Shown here: in pieces, positions 1 to 8,616 of the stretch
Position numbering within the stretch: the first letter of the stretch is position 1
Layout: each line of letters opens with the position of its first letter
Origin: Candidatus Hydrothermarchaeota archaeon
GTDB taxonomy: Archaea > Hydrothermarchaeota > Hydrothermarchaeia > Hydrothermarchaeales > BMS3B
Reading direction: 5' to 3'
Assembly (NCBI GenBank): GCA_015521565.1
Contig: WANX01000132.1
Coordinates: 1 to 50,301 of the forward strand
Length of the DNA: 50,301 nucleotides
Notes under the pieces: model-generated
Databases searched by the model: none
What the model saw: the letters and a program-made list of their open reading frames with translations, nothing else
Told to the model about the DNA's origin: nothing
Program-made: the position numbers and the translations under genes

Positions 1-48
1 CACCTTCTTTCTGCTCGCATTTCCAACTATCTTCGCAGTCCTCAGGGT

Positions 49-354
49 TTAATTTAAAAGGGTGTCGGGGCTTTTAAACCTTTCCCCGGGCGCGAGCACT
101 GTGCCCGTGGCGGAGCACTTCAGCTTCGCCTTAGCCCACAATACCTCATCCCGGAGGTTCTCTGGATGCTTAGCATAAGGCTTCCTCCCGGGTTTTTTGA
201 GTACAGGAACCTCACCAGTCTCCCTGTAGTGCTTAACCAGCAGCTGAACCCTGCGCCGGGTAACTCCAAACTGCCTCGCCACAAACCCCGTACTGAGACC
301 ATAGTCAACCACCCGCTTTACTATCCTCTCTACATCATCCTGAGTCAGCTTCAT
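49..354 (-). pseudogene. Truncated IS481-like transposase/integrase remnant (N-terminal HTH only)
   Basis: N-terminal HTH sequence MKLTQDDVERIVKRVVDYGLSTGFVARQFGVTRRRVQLLVKHYRETGEVPVLKKPGRKP resembles archaeal IS481-type transposases. The ORF ends after about 100 aa without a catalytic domain. Confidence 0.6.
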
Positions 355-460
355 CAAAGGCTCGTGCCTAATACCGCACAAGCGAAATGTTTTGCAGATA
401 ACACACACAACCCCTTAAGCACCGTAAAATTTATATATCCGTAGTGCATCATGAATGAAT

Positions 461-506
461 GCCCTTGGAGTGTTAGGAACTGCTTTTTCTTCTAATCTCC
501 AAGGGC
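461..506. repeat. Perfect 10-bp inverted repeat (gcccttggag ... ctccaagggc) with 26-nt loop
   Basis: Read directly at 461-470 and 497-506, in the intergenic region upstream of the truncated transposase. Confidence 0.7.
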
Positions 507-681
507 CCCCCTCCCCAACACCTCCCTCCCCTTTTTATTATGCCTGATGCCGGTTTTGCGCCGCTGCAGAATTTTCCGCCCCCATACCTGTTTCACCACA
601 TCCATCACAGGCACAACTTCACATCACATGCAGAAGGTTTAATTAGCACCTCTTACAAAGTGGCTGGCAGGGGGTGAGAAG

Positions 682-1317
682 ATGAGGAAGACTGTTTTCG
701 GCGAAGTTGAGATTGTGTGGTTCGGACACGCAAGCTTCATGCTCGCGTGCGATACGGGCCTGGTATACATTGACCCGTATCTGCTGCCTCAGTCACCGGA
801 AAAGGCGGATATAGTGGTAATGACCCACGAGCATGCGGACCACTGTGCCGCTGAAAATGCCTCCAGAATCTCCAGGAATTCAACCATAACACTTACCACA
901 CCTGCGTGCGCGGTTCGCTGCTCTGGCGATGTTCGCACCATCAGGGCCGGCGACGTCGTGGAGGAAGGTGGCATAAAGGTTGAGGCTGTGGAGGCGTACA
1001 ACAGGAACAAGCCCTTTCATCCGCGCGGTCTGGGCTTCGGAGCTGTTGTGGAAATGCAGAAGGTGAGGATATATCATGCCGGCGATACAGACCTCATACC
1101 TGAGATGAAGGGTCTCAATGTACACGTAGCCTTGCTCCCCATTGGAGGCCACTACACCATGGATGAGCGGGAGGCCGCAGAGGCGGCTCTGACCATAAAG
1201 CCCAGAGTTGTTATACCCATGCACTACAACCACATTCCGGGAACAGAGGCGGATCCGGAACTCTTCCGCAGGCTGGTTGAAAACAGGGCTGGCGATATAG
1301 AAGTGCGCATCCTTTAG
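682..1317 (+). CDS. Metallo-beta-lactamase fold hydrolase (UlaG-like)
   Basis: THEHADHC metal-binding motif, HAGDTD, and a 211 aa MBL-fold layout. Confidence 0.85.
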   Translation: MRKTVFGEVEIVWFGHASFMLACDTGLVYIDPYLLPQSPEKADIVVMTHEHADHCAAENASRISRNSTITLTTPACAVRCSGDVRTIRAGDVVEEGGIKVEAVEAYNRNKPFHPRGLGFGAVVEMQKVRIYHAGDTDLIPEMKGLNVHVALLPIGGHYTMDEREAAEAALTIKPRVVIPMHYNHIPGTEADPELFRRLVENRAGDIEVRIL

Positions 1318-1649
1318 TCTGACTTATCGCCCAGTATCTCCCGCTTCATCTCGAGGTACTCTTCCCTGGTTATCTCCCCCCTTGCAAGGCGTCTGTTAAG
1401 GATGTCTATGGCGCTCTCCTGCTTCTCCTCACGTCCGGTGAGGAGCAGATAAAAAAACGCCAGCACAAGCACCCAGAAGGCTATGCCAAAGATGCTGAAT
1501 CCGTATCCAAAAGCGTAGCGTCTGTGCATTTCCATCATACCCCCCCACGCCTGACAAATCCCCCAGGGGTGTCCCGTCTCATACAGCAGGGTGAGCAGCA
1601 GCAGGAAGCCCAGTATCCCGAAGGTTATGTAGCCCAGGTACCTCTTCAT
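1314..1649 (-). CDS. Small membrane protein with C-terminal SHOCT-like domain
   Basis: Two hydrophobic segments, then ILNRRLARGEITREEYLEMKREIL, a SHOCT-like motif. Confidence 0.7.
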   Translation of the reverse strand: MKRYLGYITFGILGFLLLLTLLYETGHPWGICQAWGGMMEMHRRYAFGYGFSIFGIAFWVLVLAFFYLLLTGREEKQESAIDILNRRLARGEITREEYLEMKREILGDKSD

Positions 1650-1720
1650 CAGACAGTCACCATCTATAACTTCTCCTGTCTGCCTTAATACTCTTTCTCA
1701 GAAAAATAAAAAGGGAACGG

Positions 1721-2098
1721 CTACCAGCCATAGCCCATCATGGGGCAGTGGTAGTAGCCGTAGCCGGGCACAGGGGCCGTCTGATTGCCAGCCACCCCGA
1801 ACTTCTGCAGCAGTTTGAGCACCTCTGCACGAATCTCCCAGGGCGGCGCACCCTTCTGCTGCAGCTCACGCACTCTGTCCTGCAGCTCCGCCATCTGCTC
1901 CTCGCTGAGCCCATTTCCGTAGTATCCCCAGCCGTAGTATATCCACGGCGGAAGGGGTGCATATCCCATGCCCATGGGGCCCATCACGGGTGCACCGTAC
2001 CCCCACCCGGGATATCCCCAGCCGCCGTGGGCACTCCCTGTGCCGACCAGAAGCAGCACCACAATTGCAGCAACCGCAACCTTGGCCTTCATTTCCAT
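1721..2098 (-). CDS. Exported Gly/Trp/Tyr/Pro-rich small protein (Spy/ZraP-like helical segment)
   Basis: Signal peptide MEMKAKVAVAAIVVLLLVGTGSA, G/W/Y/P-rich stretch, and LSEEQMAELQDRVRELQQKG helix. Start chosen at the internal Met preceding the signal peptide. Confidence 0.5.
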   Translation of the reverse strand: MEMKAKVAVAAIVVLLLVGTGSAHGGWGYPGWGYGAPVMGPMGMGYAPLPPWIYYGWGYYGNGLSEEQMAELQDRVRELQQKGAPPWEIRAEVLKLLQKFGVAGNQTAPVPGYGYYHCPMMGYGW

Positions 2099-2242
2099 CA
2101 CCGTGAATATTCTCATCGCCAGTGCTGGTATAATTTGCCAGAAGAACCGGATACAGATTCTGTGCAACTGTCCGCGTTTGACACCTGAAAACGTCCATAA
2201 TCGTTCAGAACAGACGACTTATGCACAATATGCGCCATGCAC

Positions 2243-2722
2243 CTATTTTTTTATCCAGTCGGCAATAAAAACTTTATATGTCCTTCCAAGCCTTTCTCTC
2301 GTTATAATTCCTTTCTTTTCAAGATTAAGAAGCAGGGCACTAACCTTGGATTTTGAAAATCCTGTACGAAAACGCAGCGAATCCTGTGTAATTCCCTCAT
2401 TTTCTCTGATTATCTCTATCAGCAGCGCCTCGTCGTCGCTAAGGGCACGCTCAAGTATAGCGTAGCTCTTATCCTTTTTCTCCTCCACATCATCCGGTTT
2501 TGCCCACAGGTAGAAGAGCGCACCTGCAGCTATGCCCGCGATAAAGGAAAGGGTGAGCCGGTACCTTAGAAGAGAGATGTCCTCCTCGGTGAGCAGCAGC
2601 GAGGTCAGCGAATCCAGGCCAAAGTAAACTATGAACACCAGCAGGAAGGTTGCCAGAACCCGCTCATTTTCTGTAGCTGGCTTTTTTATTTTCATCCTGC
2701 TACACCTATTTGCGCCGGTCAT
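2243..2722 (-). CDS. Membrane-anchored winged-helix transcriptional regulator
   Basis: Two N-terminal TM segments and a C-terminal MarR-like wHTH (LIEIIRENEGITQDSLRFRTGFSKSKVSALLLNLEKKGIITRERLGRTYKVF). Confidence 0.7.
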   Translation of the reverse strand: MTGANRCSRMKIKKPATENERVLATFLLVFIVYFGLDSLTSLLLTEEDISLLRYRLTLSFIAGIAAGALFYLWAKPDDVEEKKDKSYAILERALSDDEALLIEIIRENEGITQDSLRFRTGFSKSKVSALLLNLEKKGIITRERLGRTYKVFIADWIKK

Positions 2723-2731
2723 ATAAGAAGC

Positions 2732-3916
2732 CTATGGCAGAGCCCGCCTTATTATCCCCAGCATCTCCACAGCAAAGGCTGTTACAGAGGCGAGCAGGAG
2801 TGCAGAGCCAAGAAGAGAAGCAGCACCGGCGCCCAGGTACATACCTGAAGCGAGCAGCAGTACACCGGCATTGAAAATGTAGAAAATCCATCTGGAGCGG
2901 CTGGCTGAGAAGAGCTCCTTGAAGGAGGCGGGTGCCCTATCCCTCTCCCTGGGCAGAATTCTGGTCCATGTGAGGGTGGGTATTACATGGTAGAGTCCAC
3001 CTATTGCTGTCTGAACCACAAAGCCCAGAGCAGCAAGATGAGCGTGGAGAAGCGTAAGGTCCCTGCCCGGATACAGCGTCCCCAATATTCCAAGTATCAG
3101 CACCATGAGCAGATAACCCAGCGCTGCAAGAAAGAACCTGGCCTCCACCGGCTCCGACTTCACAGGCACCCGCGAAGGCGCTGTATAGCTCTTCACCATG
3201 TCGTATGTGAAAAGAAGTGCCGCAGCGAGCAGGATTAGCCCCCCCGGAAGAACCAGCTGCCTGAAGCCTGAGAAGCCCAGCACCATGATACCGGCGGCAA
3301 GGAGTGTCCCGTAAAATGTGTAGTCCAGCCAGCGGCGGTTGTAGATGTCCTTAACAACCAGCATGGGCAGCATCCAGGACATGGCGCCGAAAATTATCAG
3401 TGTCACACCCCCCACCAGGGCAAGGTGCGCGTGAGAGGCGCGGTAGCTGTATAGCACGGGGTTTAAGGCTATTAAAAAACCCAGGGTAGCGCCCAGGCTG
3501 AGAAGGACGCTGGAAGCTGCATAAAACTTGAAGGCATAGTTTTCTCCCCTGCGTTCTGCCAGAGTTGCCAGGATGTTGTAGGTGAACAGGTAGAAGCCCA
3601 GGAGCATCAGAAGCGCCCCGATGGAGGCTGCAGCAGCACTCGATGGATAGGTTATGGAGAAGAGTAGAAGTCCGGGATTAAATAGCCAGAAGCTTGCCTC
3701 TGCGGCACGCCTGCTGTGCAGCTCTGTTCCTGAGAGAGTTGGAACCTGCTGGTACATTGTGGCAATTATAACCCCGCATACAAATCCCACCAGGGCAAGG
3801 TGCACATGCACCGGTGTGGCGACAGGAAATCCCAGCAGCCCGGCTATACCCAGGAGTATCCCCAGGACAAGGTACACCAGCGCTGCTGCCAGAAAGCGCA
3901 GGACGATGGCGGACAT
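2732..3916 (-). CDS. Polytopic heme-copper oxidase subunit I-like membrane protein
   Basis: About 12 TM segments and three HxHLALxG...P repeats. Start chosen at MSAIVLRF, just after the upstream small gene ends. Confidence 0.6.
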   Translation of the reverse strand: MSAIVLRFLAAALVYLVLGILLGIAGLLGFPVATPVHVHLALVGFVCGVIIATMYQQVPTLSGTELHSRRAAEASFWLFNPGLLLFSITYPSSAAAASIGALLMLLGFYLFTYNILATLAERRGENYAFKFYAASSVLLSLGATLGFLIALNPVLYSYRASHAHLALVGGVTLIIFGAMSWMLPMLVVKDIYNRRWLDYTFYGTLLAAGIMVLGFSGFRQLVLPGGLILLAAALLFTYDMVKSYTAPSRVPVKSEPVEARFFLAALGYLLMVLILGILGTLYPGRDLTLLHAHLAALGFVVQTAIGGLYHVIPTLTWTRILPRERDRAPASFKELFSASRSRWIFYIFNAGVLLLASGMYLGAGAASLLGSALLLASVTAFAVEMLGIIRRALP

Positions 3917-3921
3917 ATCAA

Positions 3922-4041
3922 CTAACCGTGGATGAGCATTGGCAGACACCGGGTGCATATGTAGTGCTTGTCCTGCCTGTGGTAGTACTTAAGAAGGGGG
4001 ACCTCATCCTCACTTCGCTGGCAGTTTTCACATCTCTTCAT
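3922..4041 (-). CDS. 39-aa double CxxC zinc-binding-like small protein
   Basis: MKRCENCQRSEDEVPLLKYYHRQDKHYICTRCLPMLIHG. It lies between the HAO and HCO-like genes on the same strand. Confidence 0.5.
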   Translation of the reverse strand: MKRCENCQRSEDEVPLLKYYHRQDKHYICTRCLPMLIHG

Positions 4042-4112
4042 GTCAGGAAATAGCCTCCTGCAAAATAAAATATTTTTTGCGAACATGTTCAAAAAAGAAA
4101 AAAGATTGGAGC

Positions 4113-5600
4113 TCAGGATCTCCTCCTTCTCCTGAGCATCGCATATACCACAAGAGGCACTGCAGCCAGTGCTGCCACAGATGTGGGACCGCACACGCCC
4201 TTCTGCTTCTCCAGCTTTGCGACGCGCTCCTCAAGCTCCTTCTTCTCCCGCTCCATCTGCAGCCACTCTTCCATCATGTTCAGCTTGTCCATCAGTGTAT
4301 CTACAGCACCGTTCCACTGAGTCCAGTCAGGGCCCATCATACTGGCACCCATCCTCCATCTGCGGCCATCGTGGTGCCAGATGTAGTAGTACATTATCTC
4401 TGGAATCTCATCGATCGGGTTGGACTTGTCGATGAGACCCTCCTCGTAGGCGGTATTCAGGAGCTTTTCGGCGTAGTCGTAGACGGTGTTGTAGTCGCTC
4501 ACAACCTTGTCGAAGCTCTCGAAGTAGCCATCCACCCAGTCGCTGGCGTGGCACACTCTGCACACCTTCTTCATCTCTGCTCTGCCCTTCTTTGCCTGCT
4601 CCTCATCGGGCTTCTGCTCTCCCAGTGGCACCTTGCTGGCATCGTCCCACTGAGGCGTGGACCTCTTTGGCTGCAGCTCCCAGTACAGCCTCGCCCCAAC
4701 GTCGTGGGTGCTCTCAACCACACCGCCGAAGCCGGACATGTGGCAGGTGGCGCAGGTGGGTGCGGCTATGTCCTCCGGTCCCCACTGGCCAGGTGGTACG
4801 TCCCAGTTCCAGCTGTCGCCGCTGCTCTCATATATGTTTCCGTGCTTGCTCTCCTTGTATATCTCTATCTGCGGATGGTCTGGACCCACGTGGCACTGGC
4901 CGCAGGTCTCCGGCTTGCGCGCCTCTGCTATGCTGAACCTGTGTCTGGTGTGACAGGCGGTGCAGGAGCCCATGCTACCGTCGGGATTAATCCTGCCTAT
5001 GCCGTTGTTGGGCCACCCGTCCACCAGCTTCCCGTCCCTGGCAATCACATAGCTGCCGTGGCACTGCATGCAGCCCAGCACCTGGTTCTCCTGATTGTAC
5101 TTCTCATCCTCCAGCAGGCCGATGCGCTTCAGGGCTCCGCTGTCTGGATAGAGGGGTGTGAGCCGTCCCCTTATGAAGTCCCTGGGATTGTTCTCCATGG
5201 CAGTCTCCTGCTTCAGCGGGTCCTTGCCCTGCTTGACCATCTCCTGGTACCATGGCTTCAGCGGACCTATGAAAGCCGCCCAGGCGTGCTTGCTCCTTGA
5301 GAACTCCTCCACCTGCTTGGGGTGGCAGCTCTCGCAGTACCTGGGCGAAACCACGGCTGTCACCCTGTAGCCAAAGTGGTCAAACCCCGAGGGGTCGTCC
5401 TCCTTTGCCTGGTGGCACACGTAGCACTTTACACCCACCTTGCTGTGCTTGCTCTCCTCCCACTGTTTTACTATACCAGGCGTTACCGTATCGTGACAGC
5501 TCAGGCATGGAGCACCCGGTTCTTTGAATTCCTGTGCCTTAACTGTGCTGAGCAACATCGCTGCAGCTATTGCAAAAATTAAGAGATGCTTTAACCTCAT
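4113..5600 (-). CDS. Octaheme c-type cytochrome, hydroxylamine oxidoreductase (HAO)-like, C-terminally anchored
   Basis: Signal peptide; eight CxxCH motifs (CLSCH, CYVCH, CESCH, CMQCH, CTACH, CGQCH, CATCH, CRVCH); C-terminal CGP...TM...RRRRR tail. Confidence 0.85.
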   Translation of the reverse strand: MRLKHLLIFAIAAAMLLSTVKAQEFKEPGAPCLSCHDTVTPGIVKQWEESKHSKVGVKCYVCHQAKEDDPSGFDHFGYRVTAVVSPRYCESCHPKQVEEFSRSKHAWAAFIGPLKPWYQEMVKQGKDPLKQETAMENNPRDFIRGRLTPLYPDSGALKRIGLLEDEKYNQENQVLGCMQCHGSYVIARDGKLVDGWPNNGIGRINPDGSMGSCTACHTRHRFSIAEARKPETCGQCHVGPDHPQIEIYKESKHGNIYESSGDSWNWDVPPGQWGPEDIAAPTCATCHMSGFGGVVESTHDVGARLYWELQPKRSTPQWDDASKVPLGEQKPDEEQAKKGRAEMKKVCRVCHASDWVDGYFESFDKVVSDYNTVYDYAEKLLNTAYEEGLIDKSNPIDEIPEIMYYYIWHHDGRRWRMGASMMGPDWTQWNGAVDTLMDKLNMMEEWLQMEREKKELEERVAKLEKQKGVCGPTSVAALAAVPLVVYAMLRRRRRS

Positions 5601-5692
5601 ATTCTCACCCAGTTAACAATCTCCTAATTCATATATTAAAAAGGTTTTTTTAAAAAGTCATTTAAATAAAGAAAGGGGTGTTAAAATTTAGT

Positions 5693-6793
5693 TTAGATGG
5701 ATACATGTGCATAGCGCCTCAATTCCGGCAGGGGTGAAGAAGCAGCGTACACTGTTCCTGCGCAGGTCTCAACATCCTCATGCCGGTGCACCAGCCTCAC
5801 GGCAGGTTCCCACCCATCACCGCGGCACGTGAGAAGTGCACCGTCTATGAATCCGGAATTTAAAGAAAACTTAATCAGCGCTGTAACAGCACCACCGTCC
5901 TGTCCCGCAGAATCCGCGGTGGAGCGCGCGCCCACTATTCGCCTGAACCTCCCCAGGTACTCCGCCCTCTGTCCGTCCCGGAACAGCGTGTCCTCGAGCA
6001 GTCTTAAGGGAAGCGCTGTTCTGGTGCATGCGGCGTAGCAGAGCTCACAACCCGCCGGGCACCTCCCATTAAGCCTGGGAAGTCCGTTTATCATCTGTAT
6101 CTGTCCGCACACCGCTGCACATGCGCCACAGGCATCGCACACACCCGTGGCCACTATCTCGCGCCACAGCTCCGCGTACCCCTTTCCGCTGGCTAACCGC
6201 AGCACCTGCTGCATGTCCTCCAGATTCCGGGTAGAGTAGTGGGGTACCTCCATCCCCTGCTCAATTCTGGCTTCAATTCTCCTGGCATTCTTCTCCACCT
6301 TGGACCCCGCAACCCGGCTCAGCTCCTCCACGCCATCCTCCAGCTCTATCAGCTCGACAGCACCCTCATCTACCGCCTCATTAAGCAGGATTTCTCCGGT
6401 GCGTGTTCTAACAATCAGGGTGCTCCATCCAGGAGGCGAGCCGGCGCTTCCGGCACTGATATCGGAAAGCTCTGAGGTGAAGTCCACACACAGCCTGCAT
6501 GCCATCCTCGTGTACCTCCTCAGCTCCCTCAGCGGCAGCACCATCTGCATCCTCTTCATTCTCAGTTTCACCACGCCTCCGGAAATCTCCATTCTTGTAA
6601 CCTCAGCAGCGCTTACGCCGTGCTTCTCCAGAAAACCACGCATGCAGGCGTAACTCCAGTTGCCAGTGCAGAACAGCCCAAGCACCAGCTCCACCCTCCC
6701 TATCCACTCTCTCCCGGTGGCTGCCTGCAACGCCTGCAGCTTTCGCAGCCCCTGCACCTGGCATGGAGTTCCCACAAATCCGAGCCTTCTCAC
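5693..6793 (-). CDS. F420 hydrogenase/dehydrogenase beta-subunit (FrhB/FpoF)-like protein with permuted domain order
   Basis: FrhB_C-like VGTPCQVQGLRKL...CRLCVDFTSELSDISAGSAGSPPGWSTLIVRT at the N-terminus, then CDACGACAAVC and CPAGCELCYAAC, then FrhB_N-like QDGGAVTALIKFSLNSGFIDGALL at the C-terminus. GTG start overlaps the napD stop (GTGA). Confidence 0.8.
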   Translation of the reverse strand: MRRLGFVGTPCQVQGLRKLQALQAATGREWIGRVELVLGLFCTGNWSYACMRGFLEKHGVSAAEVTRMEISGGVVKLRMKRMQMVLPLRELRRYTRMACRLCVDFTSELSDISAGSAGSPPGWSTLIVRTRTGEILLNEAVDEGAVELIELEDGVEELSRVAGSKVEKNARRIEARIEQGMEVPHYSTRNLEDMQQVLRLASGKGYAELWREIVATGVCDACGACAAVCGQIQMINGLPRLNGRCPAGCELCYAACTRTALPLRLLEDTLFRDGQRAEYLGRFRRIVGARSTADSAGQDGGAVTALIKFSLNSGFIDGALLTCRGDGWEPAVRLVHRHEDVETCAGTVYAASSPLPELRRYAHVSI

Positions 6794-7035
6794 TCCACCT
6801 CGTCCTCCACGTTCAGATACACCAGCTGGAAGTCCACAACATCCTCCCAGTTTTCTATCCTCTCAGACAGTTTTTTCAGCTCCTTTGTGGTTCTGCCCTC
6901 CATAACCACTGCTATTCCCTTTGCACCCCTGCCCTTGACCTCCACCCCCGGAAGACTCCGGAGGCTCCTCTCAACCTCCTCCTCCCTGCCCGGCACGGGC
7001 ACAACAACTGCTCCGGATATCGGCAAGTGCTTCAC
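6790..7035 (-). CDS. napD: NapD-like chaperone for NapA
   Basis: ISGAVVVPVPGREEEVERSLRSLPGVEVKGRGAKGIAVVMEGRT... matches NapD architecture. GTG start overlaps the napH stop. Confidence 0.7.
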   Translation of the reverse strand: MKHLPISGAVVVPVPGREEEVERSLRSLPGVEVKGRGAKGIAVVMEGRTTKELKKLSERIENWEDVVDFQLVYLNVEDEVE

Positions 7036-7874
7036 CTCCTGATTCTGTAATACAGGGCGCCGGAGGGACATGCATCCCTGCACAGCCCACAATTATCACA
7101 GTCTTTATCGTTGTAATCTTTATCTATACCCAGCTCAACAGGGCGCAGACCGTAGGGGCATACGCGATTGCATTCACCACAGAAGATGCATCTCTCCACC
7201 TTTTTGCCAATTCGCAGCAAACGCTTTGCCCCCAGCGCTGAGAGGAATCCTCCCGCAGGGCACAGAGAGCGGCACCACACCCGCCTCGCTGCCAGCGTGT
7301 CTACCGTTAGCACACCCGCAAGCAGGAGCAGCCCACCGGTGCTCAGGGTACCGTACGTCAGGAGGTAGAAGAGCTCCCTGCCCACAACATGGGGCAGATC
7401 AAAGGCGGAAACAACCGGAGTTGCGAAGAGCAGCGTGAGCAGCAGAGAGAAAACAAGCAGCTGGTAGCGGTGGTCTCCCGCTATGAGCACCAGTCTCCTG
7501 CGCATCCACAGACGCCCCCTCAGCCGCTGGGTGAGCTCCAGGAGAAACCCCGCCGGGCACAGCCAGGAGCAGAATACCCGGCCCATCAGAAGGGTAACCA
7601 GCAGCGGTAAAAGAGCACTGAGAATCAGCGGCAGGTACAAAACCCTGGATGCCAGTACCGCTTCAAGCGCTGCCAGCGGATGGGTGATGCTCACTCCATA
7701 GAAGCTGAAGCTCCATGTATCACCCCATACCCTGGACACCCTCGGGGTTGGAAGCTCGCCCATAGCTATTCTTGAGGGTGCCCATTCTATGGGATTCTGA
7801 GAGTACATGGGCACGGCTATGAGCACCCCGAGCACCAGTAGCTGGAAAATCCGCCTCGCATGCTCTGCCTTCAT
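7032..7874 (-). CDS. napH: NapH-like quinol dehydrogenase membrane ferredoxin protein
   Basis: Four TM segments; FCSWLCPAGFLLEL and WCRSLCPAGGFLSALG motifs; C-terminal CIFCGECNRVCP and CDNCGLCRDACP. Confidence 0.85.
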   Translation of the reverse strand: MKAEHARRIFQLLVLGVLIAVPMYSQNPIEWAPSRIAMGELPTPRVSRVWGDTWSFSFYGVSITHPLAALEAVLASRVLYLPLILSALLPLLVTLLMGRVFCSWLCPAGFLLELTQRLRGRLWMRRRLVLIAGDHRYQLLVFSLLLTLLFATPVVSAFDLPHVVGRELFYLLTYGTLSTGGLLLLAGVLTVDTLAARRVWCRSLCPAGGFLSALGAKRLLRIGKKVERCIFCGECNRVCPYGLRPVELGIDKDYNDKDCDNCGLCRDACPSGALYYRIRR

Positions 7875-7875
7875 A

Positions 7876-8616
7876 CTACAGCCTCTTAACCACCCTAACT
7901 GCAGGCAGCTCAACCCCGGGTCCGGCTCTCCCTATCACATTCCTCACCATGGCTGCATACCTCTCCTCGAAGTAGGTGAGCTTTCTTCCCGGCTCAAGGG
8001 TGGCGCTGGCTATCTTCTCATTTACAGGACACACGTAGTTGCACATCCCGCAGCCAACGCAGTGCTTCTCGTTGACGTAGGGCCGTATCCCCACCGCACC
8101 CTCAATAACCTCGCTGGGGGGATAGTCCAGCATGGCATCATCCCGAAGGGGACAGTTGTAGTAGCATTCACCGCAGGAGTCGTACTGCCAGGCGAGGCAG
8201 ATATCACGGTTGAGCACAGAAACACCCATCTTCAGCTCATCCGGCATAGAGAGCAACGTTTCTCTGGTATTTCTTATTCTCATCAGTGCGCCCGTTGGAC
8301 ATGCTTCCCCGCAGAGCAGATACTCGCCCAGGGGCTCGTCTTTGCCCTCGCCGGTGCGCTTAAGACACAGATAGCACGGAGTCTGCAAGGGGTCTATGTA
8401 GGGTGTGGCAAACAGAGCCCCTGCAGCTATGTCGAAGAACCTTATTGAATCGTAGGGGCACGCCTCACCGCACCTACCACAGCGTATGCAGCGGGCAAGA
8501 AAGTCACGGGTGGCTCCCGGAGGGCGAATCACCTGCCTGCGGACGCCTCCTCCAATACCGGCGAAGCCGAGCAGAAACAGGCTCTTCATGAAGTTCCTGC
8601 GGCTCAGCCTCACCAT
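7876..8616 (-). CDS. napG: NapG-like periplasmic ferredoxin (Tat signal)
   Basis: SRRNFMKSLFLLG Tat motif and multiple 4Fe-4S motifs (CIRCGRCGEACP, CVGCGMCNYVCP). Confidence 0.85.
   Translation of the reverse strand: MVRLSRRNFMKSLFLLGFAGIGGGVRRQVIRPPGATRDFLARCIRCGRCGEACPYDSIRFFDIAAGALFATPYIDPLQTPCYLCLKRTGEGKDEPLGEYLLCGEACPTGALMRIRNTRETLLSMPDELKMGVSVLNRDICLAWQYDSCGECYYNCPLRDDAMLDYPPSEVIEGAVGIRPYVNEKHCVGCGMCNYVCPVNEKIASATLEPGRKLTYFEERYAAMVRNVIGRAGPGVELPAVRVVKRL

Noticed and set aside
4077-5300. 407-aa plus-strand ORF opposite the HAO gene
   Set aside because: Shadow ORF of a GC-rich coding strand. Its translation has low-complexity Leu/His/Val composition, while the opposite strand encodes eight CxxCH motifs.
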